The notes: generated by a model from the sequence alone, not told the origin. 60,284 nucleotides of DNA from Candidatus Omnitrophota bacterium (GCA_015231405.1 JADGBR010000020.1:1-60284), one strand, 5' to 3'. Counted from the stretch's first letter, positions 42,860 through 52,356 are shown. Numbers and translations: made by a program.

Positions 42860-43585
42860 ATGAGTAAATGGAGCATATCGATGACAACACTCTCGGCTCT
42901 TCTTATCTCAACGACGTTGCTGTTCTGGCGGTCCAACATGGATCTAGCCGAAAAATGCCGCCTCGTGGAACGGACGAGGGACGCCCTCACCGATGAGCTG
43001 AACACTCTCATAAGGGAAAAAGACCTGCTTTCGGGCCAGATAGCTACTCTCAAGGCCGATCATGCTGATCTGTCGAGCGCGGTGGACATGTACCTTGACC
43101 ATACGAAAACGATGAATATAGAGATGGACGGGTTCAACCGGAACCTGCACGAGCTGGATCTGAGGCTTGTCAAAAAGGACATGGAGCTCCGGGAGCTCGG
43201 CGGAGCGATAAAGAAATACGAATCGAGGCTTACCCAATGCGATAAGGAGATCAGCGGCCTTAAGGAAAAGCTCGAAGAGGCCGGAAAAAAAGCCGCCGGA
43301 GGTTCGGGAGTCCTTGAACTCGCGCCGATAGAGGTCCCGGTGGAAGGGGCCTCTTCCCTGGCGAACGGTAGCATCCTCGAGGTTAACACGGCCCAGGATT
43401 TTATCGTTATAGACGCCGGACGAGCCCAGGGGCTTAAAGAGGGAGACAGCCTCATGGTCCAAAGAGGCGCGGAGCTTCTCGGGAGGGTAGTTCTGGAGAA
43501 GGTCGATATCGATCTATCGACCGCGAGGCCGTTGTATAAATCGTTGAGGGATATAGTCCGCAAGGGCGATATGGTGGTTCTGTAA
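42860..43585 (+). CDS. Membrane-anchored coiled-coil protein of the secretion operon
   Basis: The product is 241 aa with one N-terminal membrane helix (about residues 6-22), a long coiled coil (about 28-150), a short Gly/Ala linker and a C-terminal beta-rich part (from about 175) with VIDAGRAQGLKEGD and LGRVVLEKV. This last pattern resembles small SH3-like barrels. The layout recalls MreC or periplasmic linker proteins. It is not a standard type II secretion gene, but its position between the pseudopilins and GspL suggests a structural part of the machine, perhaps a spacer between the inner membrane and the secretin. Its function is not known. Confidence 0.62.
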   Translation: MSKWSISMTTLSALLISTTLLFWRSNMDLAEKCRLVERTRDALTDELNTLIREKDLLSGQIATLKADHADLSSAVDMYLDHTKTMNIEMDGFNRNLHELDLRLVKKDMELRELGGAIKKYESRLTQCDKEISGLKEKLEEAGKKAAGGSGVLELAPIEVPVEGASSLANGSILEVNTAQDFIVIDAGRAQGLKEGDSLMVQRGAELLGRVVLEKVDIDLSTARPLYKSLRDIVRKGDMVVL

Positions 43586-43598
43586 CGAACATAAAGTT

Positions 43599-45197
43599 AT
43601 GAAGAGAGAAAAACTTAAAACCCTCTTTTTAAAGGCCGCGGATTACCTGAAAAGGTCTTACCGCGGGGCCGTGGTCTATGTGAGCGACGATTACGTGGAC
43701 CTGGCCGTGGCGGAGCCTTCTTTCTCCGGGATGAAGATAACCCGCCTCGAGAGGATACCCTTCGGGATGAATTCGAGGAACCTTTCCGAGGAAGAGCTTT
43801 TCTCGTTCCTGGGCACGCTCCTCAATGAGTTCTTCGAGAACGAGGGGAAGGCCCTCCTCCGGATCGCGACGAACATAAGGAACGATTATTTCATAGTGCG
43901 CCGTTTTTCCTTTCCCGAAGTTCCCGACACGGAGGCCGAGAAAGTCGCCGTTTTTGAGGCCCAGAAATACCTGCCTTGCGCCCTTGGGAGCCTTTCCTAC
44001 AGGATAAGGAAACTGGACAGGAATAAAGGGACCCAGTCCGTGGTCCTTGCCGGAGCGGAGAACAAGGACATAGCGAAAATAATAAAGGTATTCGGGGAGA
44101 GGGGGCTTTTCGCGTCAGTTATCGAGGCTGAGCCTCTTCTGGTCGCCAGGGGGATGGAACTTTCCGAGACGATACGCCCGAGCAGCAATTATCTTTCCAT
44201 ACATTTCGAGCCGATCAGTAAGGTCGTGATAACGGCGATGAGGGGCTCGCAGCCTTTTTTCATGAGGGAGATAATACTTGCCAAGGACAATGTGAGCGCG
44301 AAGGGCATGAGGGACCTCAAGGAGTATAGCCTCGAACTCAGGGACGTGTGGGGGGCCATCGAGATGGACGTGGCGAATACTTACGAGTTCCTGAAAAAAG
44401 ATACGGGCAAGGACGTGGAAAAGATATTCATATCGGGTTTCGCGCGCTCTGACGGTGACGAAGAGGTGCTCTCGAGATTCCAGAAGCCTGTAAAGAGGAT
44501 AGACCTGAAAAAGGTGAAAGGGGTTTCCGATGAGGACAAGGACAGGTTCATCCCGGCTATAGCGCTTCTCTACGACACTTTCAATACGCCGCTTTTCAAC
44601 CTTTCGTTCCCCGCCACTTCGTATAACGACCCCTGGACCTACAAGCCGGTCGCCGTAATGGGGGTGTGGCTCGCTTCCATCATCCTCGTCGCGCATCTGG
44701 GTCTGGGCTTTTACAACGGGGCTATAATCCGCGAAACGGCCGGGATGAACTCCGCGAGCGACGGCTTCAGGCTCATCCCCGGAATATCGGCCAGCAGAGT
44801 TTCCAAAAAGGCCGTGGAGGACATGCGCGACGCCAGAAAAAAAACGGCGTCGTTCCTAAGCGAGACTTTCGCCGGTAAGTATTTTCTTGCGGAGAAAATA
44901 TCCAGGCTCAGCCCGAATATGTCAGGGGCCATGTGGATAGGAGGCGTATCCTTTTCTGTGGATATGATAAAGGGGAAGACCGAAGTGGAGCTTATCTTTG
45001 CCGGGAACATATTTACCCCCCGGGAGAAAGACATAGAGCAGTTAAACGATTTCGTGGGCCGCCTGAAGAGCGACCCTAAGTTCATGGCGGGCTTTAAGTC
45101 CATAAGGTTGTCTTCCGTCAAGAAGGAAAAGGCGGTAGGGGATAAGGCCATATGGAGCTTTCAGCTTATTTTGGGGACAGGTAACACGGTTAAGTGA
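43599..45197 (+). CDS. GspL-like (PilM/PilN-type) inner-membrane platform protein
   Basis: The protein is 532 aa. Residues about 20-340 resemble the actin-like cytoplasmic domain of PilM and GspL. A single membrane helix follows at about 350-372 and then a periplasmic region of about 150 residues with a coiled coil and a ferredoxin-like end. GspL is the fused equivalent of PilM plus PilN, so this order points to type II secretion rather than type IV pili. It links the ATPase GspE to the inner-membrane ring. It starts 13 nt after the coiled-coil gene. Confidence 0.75.
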   Translation: MKREKLKTLFLKAADYLKRSYRGAVVYVSDDYVDLAVAEPSFSGMKITRLERIPFGMNSRNLSEEELFSFLGTLLNEFFENEGKALLRIATNIRNDYFIVRRFSFPEVPDTEAEKVAVFEAQKYLPCALGSLSYRIRKLDRNKGTQSVVLAGAENKDIAKIIKVFGERGLFASVIEAEPLLVARGMELSETIRPSSNYLSIHFEPISKVVITAMRGSQPFFMREIILAKDNVSAKGMRDLKEYSLELRDVWGAIEMDVANTYEFLKKDTGKDVEKIFISGFARSDGDEEVLSRFQKPVKRIDLKKVKGVSDEDKDRFIPAIALLYDTFNTPLFNLSFPATSYNDPWTYKPVAVMGVWLASIILVAHLGLGFYNGAIIRETAGMNSASDGFRLIPGISASRVSKKAVEDMRDARKKTASFLSETFAGKYFLAEKISRLSPNMSGAMWIGGVSFSVDMIKGKTEVELIFAGNIFTPREKDIEQLNDFVGRLKSDPKFMAGFKSIRLSSVKKEKAVGDKAIWSFQLILGTGNTVK

Positions 45198-45210
45198 CGA
45201 GGGGCGCAAA

Positions 45211-45846
45211 ATGATAGATGTTCTGCAGTTGAACGTGAAGGATATAGGCCTTCTCCTTAAGGATAAATTGAAGGCGGCTTACATATTCACGTTCGCGGTC
45301 ATCTTTTTCGCCGGGCTATTTCTCCTGACCATCGTCGATTCCGGGAAGATAAATATGTCCAGGCAGAAGCTCAAGGAAGCGGGGGTCATTTATAAGCTGT
45401 CCAAGGAAACGTCGGATCTTAACGCTTATATCGATAAATTCAACGTCCGTTTCCTGGTCAAGGAGAACGTAATATCGATGATGGAATATGTCCTCGGCTT
45501 CACTAAGGGAAAGAAGATGAACATCAAGCAGATGACCCCCGGGAACGAGGAGATATTCTCGCGCTATCTTGTGGAAAGGCTTCTGGTGGACGGGACGGCG
45601 TCTTACGACGACCTGTGGGTCTTTATCGAAGAGCTCGAGAATTCCGATAAATTCCTCGTCGTCGAGAAAATGGAAGTGAAGGCAGTCGAGGAAAGTTACG
45701 CGTCGATCTCCAAGTTCATTCCTTACGCCAGGGAGAACGCTGAGCTTACTCCCGAAGAGGACCTGGCAAGAAAGGCCGAGATGGCGAGGCTTAAGCCGTT
45801 GCTGAATTTCAGTCTGGTCATAAAGTTCATGAACATGGGGCAATAA
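45211..45846 (+). CDS. GspM/PilO-like inner-membrane protein
   Basis: The 211-aa protein has a short cytoplasmic tail, one membrane helix (about residues 23-45), a coiled-coil stretch and a periplasmic ferredoxin-like region ending in LLNFSLVIKFMN. GspM and PilO have this layout and pair with GspL/PilN. Position after the L-like gene supports the call. Primary sequence is weakly conserved in this family, so the name rests mainly on layout and order. Its stop is immediately followed by the next start. Confidence 0.68.
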   Translation: MIDVLQLNVKDIGLLLKDKLKAAYIFTFAVIFFAGLFLLTIVDSGKINMSRQKLKEAGVIYKLSKETSDLNAYIDKFNVRFLVKENVISMMEYVLGFTKGKKMNIKQMTPGNEEIFSRYLVERLLVDGTASYDDLWVFIEELENSDKFLVVEKMEVKAVEESYASISKFIPYARENAELTPEEDLARKAEMARLKPLLNFSLVIKFMNMGQ

Positions 45847-46305
45847 ATGCGGATGAAGCTGGTAATTTTTATAATTATGGTTATACTTAATGTTAATAAT
45901 CAGTCGAAAGATTGTTTTTCGGAGGAGAAGGTCCCTTCTCCGGCCTTTACGAGCAGGGACGTTAAGATAGGCGATGCGGTATACAGGGACCTGGCAGCCG
46001 AAAAGGGTGAAAAGTTCACCGGGGATAAATACCGTAACCCCTTCAGGAAGCCGGTGGAGCTCATAGTCGAGCCTGAAAAAAAATCCGTGAAAAAAGAGGA
46101 GCCGAAGTCCGAAGCGGAGGTCGTACAGGTCAAGCCCGAGCTTGAGGGCATAGTGTGGTCAAACGGCAAGGATTACGCCATACTTAACGGCGAGGTCGTG
46201 GGGGAAGGCGACAAGACGAAGTACGGTGAAGTAACGGCCATAAGCGAGTACATGGTAAAGATCAGGGACCAGAGCGGTAACGAGATAAAAATACTTCGTA
46301 AGTGA
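45847..46305 (+). CDS. GspC/PilP-like periplasmic connector
   Basis: The 152-aa protein has an N-terminal hydrophobic helix, a Lys/Glu/Pro-rich linker (about residues 75-100) and a small beta domain with LEGIVWSNGKDYAILNG and EVTAISEYMVKI. This is the homology-region layout of PilP and GspC, which connect the inner-membrane platform to the secretin N-domains. The secretin gene follows after 3 nt. The family is expected from order and fold pattern; exact identity as C or P is uncertain. Confidence 0.7.
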   Translation: MRMKLVIFIIMVILNVNNQSKDCFSEEKVPSPAFTSRDVKIGDAVYRDLAAEKGEKFTGDKYRNPFRKPVELIVEPEKKSVKKEEPKSEAEVVQVKPELEGIVWSNGKDYAILNGEVVGEGDKTKYGEVTAISEYMVKIRDQSGNEIKILRK

Positions 46306-46308
46306 ATT

Positions 46309-47985
46309 ATGACGAGATACGCGTGCGGGAAAAAAATATTTTACGCTTTGTCCCTCCTTGCTGGATTGCTGTTTCTGGCATGGGGTGGTGCCCGGGCCTC
46401 CGGCCAGGATTTTGCCGCCGACAAGGCGGATAAGATAAGTATGGATTTTGAGAATGTTTCGCTAAAGAACGTACTTAAGATCTTTTCCAGGCAGACCGGG
46501 ATAAATTTTATCGCCTCAAATATCATCGAGAATAAGATGGTGACGATATATTTTAAGGACGTTTCGTTCGAAGAAGCACTTAATTCCATACTCTCCTCGA
46601 ATAAACTATCCTACCAGAAGAGGGGTGAAAAAACATATCTCATAATACAAGCCCCGGACAGGAAGTTGGGCCTAGTCACCCGCATTTACAAGCTTAAATA
46701 TCTCCAGGTCTATGATATAACCGATGCCGAAGGGAACACGTCGGAAGCGTCTCCGTCCCAAAGCACCGGGGGCGGCGGCGGGTTGGTGTCCGGAAAAGGC
46801 GGCGGAGGAGGCGGGGGCGGCGGAATGGGTGATCAATCTCAGGGTGGGATGGCCGGCCTTTCGAACGCGGTTACGGAAGGGATCAATAACGCCGCCTCGA
46901 GCGTCATTGAGGGATCCGGCGGAGGCGGCGGAAAGTCCGGCGGGGAAGGCATACTAAAAATATTGCAGAGCCTTATGTCTTCGAGCGGACAGATACTGAC
47001 CGACAGAAGGTCCAACAGCCTTGTTATAACGGATGTCTCGGACGTTTTCGAGCCGATAGAAAAAGTGATCCATGATCTCGATGTTCCGCCTATCCAGGTG
47101 ATGATACAGGCCGAAATAATCGAGACCACGACGGACGCGCTGAAAAGGATAGGGATAGAATACGGTTCGGAAACGAAGACTTTAGGGGCCACTTTTGCCG
47201 ATCAGGCGACGTCGGTCGGATATCCTTACACCGAAAATTTCATTAAAGACACTTTCGGGACCAGCCTCCTGGATTCCGGCACTTTTACTTACGGGACTCT
47301 TACCCAGGACGAGGTCGCCGTGGTGATAAAACTTCTCATGACGGACAGCAATACAAAATATCTCTCAAAACCCAGGATAATGACGATCAATAACGAACCC
47401 GCGGAGGTCAATACTTCCGCGAAGACGGCCGTCGGGGTCACTCAGACGACCGTGAGCGGCAATAACGGGAACGTCCTTTCCCAGGCGGAAAGATACGATA
47501 CGGGCGTAACCCTCAAGGTCGTGCCGAACGTTAACGAGAACGGCGACATCTTCATGTACATAGAGCCTTCCATTTCAAGGGCCCAGACATCCAGTTTCTC
47601 GAACGACTACATGGACCCGCTGAAAAGGAGCTCGACGTCAACCGTCATGATAAAGGAAGGTGATTCCGTAGTTATAGCCGGGCTCATACAGACCAACAAG
47701 ATAGAGACGAAGCGGAAAGTCCCGTTCCTGGGCGATATCCCTTTTCTCGGCCAGGCGTTCAAGTCCGACTATAACAAGGTAGAGGAGACGGAATTAATAA
47801 TTTTCGTCACGCCCTATATCGTCAAAAAAGGCGAGGACCGTTATGTTACCCCCAGGGGCGCGTCCCTTAGGGATGAGGTCATGGAAAAGACCCTGATGGA
47901 ATATAGGAATAAAAAGAAAAGATCCGCGAAGGAAAAGGACCATGTCGGACCCAAGGCTGAAAAAACTGGGGGAAATACTCCTTGA
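46309..47985 (+). CDS. Type II secretion secretin (GspD-like)
   Basis: The 558-aa protein has a signal peptide and then an N0/N1-like region (ISMDFENVSLKNVLKIFS, residues about 43-115). A Gly-rich insert (about 145-215) precedes DRRSNSLVITD, an N-domain hallmark, and the secretin core follows with VPFLGDIPFLGQAF and ELIIFVTPYIV near the end. It forms the outer-membrane channel. It is shorter than typical GspD (about 650 aa) and has fewer N-domains. Its last 44 nt overlap the GspE-like gene. Confidence 0.9.
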   Translation: MTRYACGKKIFYALSLLAGLLFLAWGGARASGQDFAADKADKISMDFENVSLKNVLKIFSRQTGINFIASNIIENKMVTIYFKDVSFEEALNSILSSNKLSYQKRGEKTYLIIQAPDRKLGLVTRIYKLKYLQVYDITDAEGNTSEASPSQSTGGGGGLVSGKGGGGGGGGGMGDQSQGGMAGLSNAVTEGINNAASSVIEGSGGGGGKSGGEGILKILQSLMSSSGQILTDRRSNSLVITDVSDVFEPIEKVIHDLDVPPIQVMIQAEIIETTTDALKRIGIEYGSETKTLGATFADQATSVGYPYTENFIKDTFGTSLLDSGTFTYGTLTQDEVAVVIKLLMTDSNTKYLSKPRIMTINNEPAEVNTSAKTAVGVTQTTVSGNNGNVLSQAERYDTGVTLKVVPNVNENGDIFMYIEPSISRAQTSSFSNDYMDPLKRSSTSTVMIKEGDSVVIAGLIQTNKIETKRKVPFLGDIPFLGQAFKSDYNKVEETELIIFVTPYIVKKGEDRYVTPRGASLRDEVMEKTLMEYRNKKKRSAKEKDHVGPKAEKTGGNTP

Positions 47986-49636
47986 AGACGGGGTCATAAA
48001 TCAGGACCAGCTTGAAGAGGCGCTGAAGTTACAGCAGAAAAGCGCCGTGAAAAAGCCGCTGGGGGAGACCCTGATAGACCTCGGCTATCTTTCTGAGGAA
48101 AGCCTCGCCCTCGCTCTCAGCAAAAAACTGGGGCTGCGTTTCCTTTCCCTCGCCGACGGATCGCTCAAAATATTTTACGAGCATGACCTCAGCAAGCTCG
48201 TTTTCAGGAAATTCGCCGAGGACAATCTGGTTCTCCCCATCGAAAAAACTCCCGAAGGCCTGAAGATAGCCATGTGGGACCCGTTAAACTTCATATGCAT
48301 CGATAACCTTAAAAAGATGCTCAGGATGAACCTCATCCTTTCCGTAGCGACTAAATCCGACATTCTGGACGGGTTGAAGCTCCTCTACGAGAAAAAAATA
48401 GGCGGCTCTCCGGAGCATGCCGAGAAGCGCGGCCACGGCGCTACGGTCACGGAGGAGGAGGTCGACAAACTGAAAAGCGACGCGGCTGACGCTCCGGTCG
48501 TCAGGATAGTCAACGCGCTGATCGAAAAAGCAGTTATAGACAAGGTCAGCGATATCCACATAGATCCGGGCGAGGAGCAGGTGTATCTCAGGTACAGGGT
48601 GGACGGTAAGCTGAGGGAAATGGACCCTCCCGATAAAAGCCTCATAGCCGGGATACTCTCGAGGATAAAGATACTGTCGAAGTTAGATATAGCCGAGAAA
48701 AGGCTGCCCCAGGACGGCGGCTTCACGATGAGGATAAATAACAGGAACATAGATTTCCGCGTCGCTACCGTGCCCACGGTATACGGGGAGAAAGTAACGA
48801 TAAGGATACTCGACAAGGGGAACGTAAAGCCCACGCTCGAGCTTCTCGGGCTCGAGGAATATAACCTGAAGAAAATGAAGGACTGCATTTTCAAGCCTCA
48901 CGGCCTCATTTTCGTTACCGGTCCGACGGGAAGCGGTAAGACGACCACGCTGAACTGCATACTCAATACGATAAAGTCGCCCGAAAAGAATATAATGACG
49001 ATAGAGGACCCTGTCGAGTACAAGATAGACGGCATAAACCAGGTGCAGGCCGAATCCCATATAGGGCTTGATTTCGCGCGAGGCCTTAAGACCTTTCTCA
49101 GGCAGGACCCCGATGTCATGATGGTCGGGGAGGTCCGTGACCTCGAGACGGCTGAGATCTGCGTGAGGGCGTCTCTCGTCGGAAGGCTCGTCCTCAGCAC
49201 ACTCCATACCAACGATTCGGTGAGCGCCCTTGTCAGGCTCATAGACCTCGGGATAGAGCCGTTCCTTATCGGCGCCACTATCAACATGATAATCGCCCAG
49301 AGGCTTATCCGGAAGCTATGCCCGAAATGCAAGGTCCCGGCTTCGCTCACACCGGAGACATTGAGGAAATTCGGGCTCGAGGGGTTCCATCTATACACTC
49401 ACAAGGGATGTCCCGAATGCGGTGAACGCGGTTACGCCGGGAGGGCGGCCATATACGAAATGTTCACGATGGATCCGGTGACCCGCGAAATGGTCGAAAA
49501 GAAGGCGGATCTCGGTGATATCAAGCGCCATGTCACCTCTTGCGGTTTTAAAACACTTCGCGACGACGGATTAGAGAAGGTCAAGAAGGGGATCACGTCT
49601 CTGGATGAGGTGCTTACGATAACGATGGAGATATAA
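47942..49636 (+). CDS. gspE: Type II secretion ATPase (GspE/PilB)
   Basis: The 564-aa protein begins with a GspE N-terminal domain (LGEILLEDGVINQDQLEEAL). The ATPase core has Walker A GPTGSGKT (Lys333), the Asp box IEDPVEY and Walker B VMMVGEVRD. A zinc-binding tetracysteine module (Cys460, Cys463, Cys490, Cys493) is present, as in GspE. It sits on the cytoplasmic face and drives pseudopilus assembly. The start overlaps the secretin end by 44 nt, preceded by AAGGAAAAGGA. No retraction ATPase (PilT) is seen nearby, which favours secretion over twitching pili. Confidence 0.93.
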   Translation: MSDPRLKKLGEILLEDGVINQDQLEEALKLQQKSAVKKPLGETLIDLGYLSEESLALALSKKLGLRFLSLADGSLKIFYEHDLSKLVFRKFAEDNLVLPIEKTPEGLKIAMWDPLNFICIDNLKKMLRMNLILSVATKSDILDGLKLLYEKKIGGSPEHAEKRGHGATVTEEEVDKLKSDAADAPVVRIVNALIEKAVIDKVSDIHIDPGEEQVYLRYRVDGKLREMDPPDKSLIAGILSRIKILSKLDIAEKRLPQDGGFTMRINNRNIDFRVATVPTVYGEKVTIRILDKGNVKPTLELLGLEEYNLKKMKDCIFKPHGLIFVTGPTGSGKTTTLNCILNTIKSPEKNIMTIEDPVEYKIDGINQVQAESHIGLDFARGLKTFLRQDPDVMMVGEVRDLETAEICVRASLVGRLVLSTLHTNDSVSALVRLIDLGIEPFLIGATINMIIAQRLIRKLCPKCKVPASLTPETLRKFGLEGFHLYTHKGCPECGERGYAGRAAIYEMFTMDPVTREMVEKKADLGDIKRHVTSCGFKTLRDDGLEKVKKGITSLDEVLTITMEI

Positions 49637-49640
49637 CGGC

Positions 49641-49700
49641 CGTAGGGCGTGGGACGTGGTACGTGGGACGTCCAAGGTCCTACATCCCACGTCCTACGTT
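49641..49700. repeat. Family B intergenic repeat, copy 2
   Basis: GTAGGGCGTGGGACGTGG and GTACGTGGGACGT are mirrored by CCTACATCCCACGTCCTACG. It lies between the E-like and F-like genes inside the operon and is probably transcribed as a hairpin. Confidence 0.75.
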
Positions 49701-49722
49701 AATCTGTTACCGGCGGATAACT

Positions 49723-50931
49723 ATGCCTTACTACAAATACGAGATACGCGACGCCAAGGGCGTTTTCCAGACCAGCCAGACTTACGCGGATAATAAGACC
49801 GAGCTTATCAAGACTTTCCAGAACACCGGTTGTCTCATTATATCGATCACGGAGTTAGGCACTACGCGAAAAGCCCGTAAGCGAAAGATGCACAAAAAGG
49901 CCAAGACCGAGGACCTTCTGGTCTTCGCTAAACAGCTCGCGCTCCTTCTCGACAGCGGTATACCGCTTCTCGACACACTGGGTACCGTCACCAAGCAGAT
50001 ACAGAGCGTGCGGCTTCTTGAGGCGGCCGAAGCCGTAAAGAAGGACGTCGAGGGCGGCAACCCTTTGAGCGAATCTTTCGGCAAGTGGCCTAAAATATTC
50101 GAGAGTTTCTGGCGCGACGTCCTTAGAGCGGGCGAGATATCGGGCCAGATGGCGCTCGTAATAAGGAAAGTGTCCGACTACATAAGAGCGCGTGAGGAGA
50201 TAAAGAAAAAGATAATCAACGCTTTCATCTACCCATGTATCCTTTTAGTGTTCGCCGTGATCGCTGTCCTGATATTTCTCTACAGGATCATCCCGGTGTT
50301 CGAGAAACTATTCGAGAGTTTTAACCTGAAGCTTCCCGAATTCACCCAGGCGCTTATCGACCTAAGCCATTTTCTGAGGGAGAGATTCTTTATCAGCGTT
50401 TTCATTATAGGGTTCGTCGTTTTCATCACGAAGGCTTTCCTTAAGACTCCGGCCGGTCAGAAGGCCCTCACGTTCATATTTATGCGCCTGCCGGTCGTAG
50501 GTGATTTTTTCATGGCCATGACGATAAAGAATTTCTCGTCGATACTCGGGATGCTCCTGACGAGCGGCGTCCCTATAATTCAAGCCCTGGAGATAGCCGC
50601 CGATACCTCGGGTAATTTATACTTCCAGCAGAAACTGCACGCCGCCAAGACGAAGATAACCAACGGCACAAATGTTACGGATTCTTTCGAGGAAACGGAA
50701 CTGTTCCCCGCCATCGCAATGCAGCTGATAACCGTTGGTGAAAAGACGGGTAATATCGGCGGGATGATGGATGAAATAAACGATTATTACAGCGACATAC
50801 TTGATACCCTTACGGGAAGGCTCGCGGCGCTTTTAGAGCCGATCATGCTTATCTTTATCGCGATCATCATAGGCTCACTCGTAATAGCTATGTTCCTTCC
50901 GATATTAAAAATGGCGAATATAGGAATGTAG
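49723..50931 (+). CDS. gspF: Type II secretion inner-membrane protein (GspF/PilC)
   Basis: I start at the ATG at 49723 (product MPYYKYEIRDAKG, 402 aa), the usual GspF beginning; an upstream ATG at 49663 would translate the family B repeat. Two copies of the T2SSF helical domain are visible, with membrane segments near residues 160-185, 210-230 and 375-400. It forms the inner-membrane platform that GspE acts on. It ends the first block of the operon; the pilin genes after it have a separate promoter. Confidence 0.92.
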   Translation: MPYYKYEIRDAKGVFQTSQTYADNKTELIKTFQNTGCLIISITELGTTRKARKRKMHKKAKTEDLLVFAKQLALLLDSGIPLLDTLGTVTKQIQSVRLLEAAEAVKKDVEGGNPLSESFGKWPKIFESFWRDVLRAGEISGQMALVIRKVSDYIRAREEIKKKIINAFIYPCILLVFAVIAVLIFLYRIIPVFEKLFESFNLKLPEFTQALIDLSHFLRERFFISVFIIGFVVFITKAFLKTPAGQKALTFIFMRLPVVGDFFMAMTIKNFSSILGMLLTSGVPIIQALEIAADTSGNLYFQQKLHAAKTKITNGTNVTDSFEETELFPAIAMQLITVGEKTGNIGGMMDEINDYYSDILDTLTGRLAALLEPIMLIFIAIIIGSLVIAMFLPILKMANIGM

Positions 50932-51119
50932 ACGTAAGAAATAAAAAAGTGAGTACTAAGATATTGTATGTTCTAACAAAGTTAGGTATACTTAGGTATG
51001 AAACGCCAGTATAAATACATCAGAACGGAATTTTTCGAAGGGGTTTTTTCGCTTAGTTATTAAGTTCTTTTAGCTTAAGTGAAAAGAAGCGGGGAGGTGA
51101 AAATAATAGGGTAAAATTT

Positions 51120-51148
51120 TTGACTATGGGATTTTGGTCAGGCATAAT
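51120..51148 (+). promoter_or_regulatory. Promoter for the major pseudopilin
   Basis: TTGACT (51120-51125), 17-nt spacer, CATAAT (51143-51148), about 60 nt before the ATG. The whole gap 50932-51207 is AT-rich and otherwise empty. Confidence 0.65.
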
Positions 51149-51207
51149 TAGGTGTAAATTATGCTGCGGACATAACTTTAATATATCGCAAAATAAAAGG
51201 AGGAGAT

Positions 51208-51624
51208 ATGAATAGTCCGAGGAGAAAAAGCGCGGGTTTTACTTTGATCGAGCTTCTTATTGTGTTCGTAATTATAGGAGTTCTGGCCGGTCTGGCGGTT
51301 CCCCAGTACCAGAAAATAGTGGAACGCGCGAAAGTACAGGGTGTTATAGCTTGCATGGGAGCGTTAAAGACAGGGGCAATGGCGTATTATACCGAGAAAG
51401 GGGCAACGAATGGATTTGCGGGTATAACCGTGGCGTATTTAGATACATTTGGATTGGACGCCGCTCACAAGTATGGGGGCTGGACATGTAGTGTGGATGG
51501 GGATACTGACGAGACGGAGTGTGTAATAACCATGACATCCGGCGCAGATACGATCGTATTGACACTAGTCGGAGCGACTGGAGTTGCGACATGGAGTGGC
51601 ACTTCACCGTACAAACCTAATTAA
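51208..51624 (+). CDS. Major pseudopilin (GspG/type IV pilin-like)
   Basis: The 138-aa protein has a short charged leader ending KSAG, then FTLIELLIVFVIIGVLAGLAVPQYQ, with Glu at +5 and Pro at +22, as in GspG and type IVa pilins. The globular part contains two Cys residues (GGWTCSVDG, ETECVIT) that could form a disulfide near the C-terminus. A very strong ribosome binding site (AAAAGGAGGAGAT) and its own promoter fit high expression as the main subunit of the pseudopilus. Confidence 0.9.
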   Translation: MNSPRRKSAGFTLIELLIVFVIIGVLAGLAVPQYQKIVERAKVQGVIACMGALKTGAMAYYTEKGATNGFAGITVAYLDTFGLDAAHKYGGWTCSVDGDTDETECVITMTSGADTIVLTLVGATGVATWSGTSPYKPN

Positions 51625-51669
51625 TATTTGTGAAGTAACAACATTTTGCCGTTGGGCGGGTTTATCGGA

Positions 51670-51714
51670 AAGGGATATCGCTGATGAGAATACGTTTCAC
51701 CGGCGGTATCCCTT
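51670..51714 (+). terminator. Attenuator-like hairpin between two pilin genes
   Basis: AAGGGATATCGC (51670-51681) pairs with GCGGTATCCCTT (51703-51714) with one G-U, followed by GTCTTTTG. It would lower expression of the second pilin relative to the first. Confidence 0.6.
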
Positions 51715-51744
51715 GTCTTTTGCGGACAAGGAGCTATTTGATCC

Positions 51745-52221
51745 ATGGCTGATCCGGAACGAACATATCTGAAGAATGAAAACGGGTTTACCGTTATTGA
51801 ACTGCTTATCGTGATAATTGTCATTGGTGTGCTCGCGGGTTTAGCGTTATACAGCACTACCGGGACCATAGAAAAAGTCCGTTCCAAGGACGCTTACTAC
51901 GTTATCCGATCCATAAAGTCCGCCGAGGAATTGTATCTATCAGAGAACGGCAGTTTCGACGACTTTACCGGCCCTTCCGACTGCGACCTGTCCCTGACCA
52001 TACCTGCCGACAATTCGACATGGTATAACTACTCCGCTTCCGGCGTATACGATACTCTGAATAAATACAATGAGATACTGATAACCGCCTCGAGATCGTC
52101 CAAGAACTGCCCCTCCGGCAAACAGGGCCTCACCATCTCTCTCACTTTCAAGCTATACGACGACGGCCATTCCCAGGAAACCTGGAGCGGCACCTACACC
52201 GAGTTCATCCCTGCCGAGTAA
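51745..52221 (+). CDS. Second pseudopilin (GspG/GspH-like)
   Basis: The 158-aa protein has a leader ending KNENG followed by FTVIELLIVIIVIGVLAGLALYST (Glu at +5). The globular part has two Cys residues (PSDCDL, SKNCPSG) and aromatic-rich strands. It lies behind the attenuator-like hairpin, preceded by GGAG. It is probably a lower-abundance pseudopilin. The next 136 nt hold short GGGACAGTCCC-type inverted words but no gene. Confidence 0.85.
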   Translation: MADPERTYLKNENGFTVIELLIVIIVIGVLAGLALYSTTGTIEKVRSKDAYYVIRSIKSAEELYLSENGSFDDFTGPSDCDLSLTIPADNSTWYNYSASGVYDTLNKYNEILITASRSSKNCPSGKQGLTISLTFKLYDDGHSQETWSGTYTEFIPAE

Positions 52222-52328
52222 AGGGGACAGTCCCAAAAGGGACACCCTTCTGCACAAATTCGACCTAATAATATTAAATTCTTGAAATAATTGCGTGCAA
52301 TAAACCCGTACACATACATAAAATGTGC

Positions 52329-52334
52329 TATAAT
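52329..52334 (+). promoter_or_regulatory. -10 box candidate before the repeat protein
   Basis: A perfect TATAAT 28 nt before the ATG. No convincing -35 box is found at the right distance. Confidence 0.35.
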
Positions 52335-52356
52335 TAAAACACTTAGCGGTATGTAT

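Noticed and set aside
43599-50931. Reading the cluster as a type IV twitching pilus operon
   Set aside because: The L-like gene is a PilM-PilN type fusion, the ATPase has a tetracysteine zinc module, minor pseudopilins match J, K and I, and no PilT is present. Type II secretion fits better, though a secretion/pilus hybrid is not excluded.
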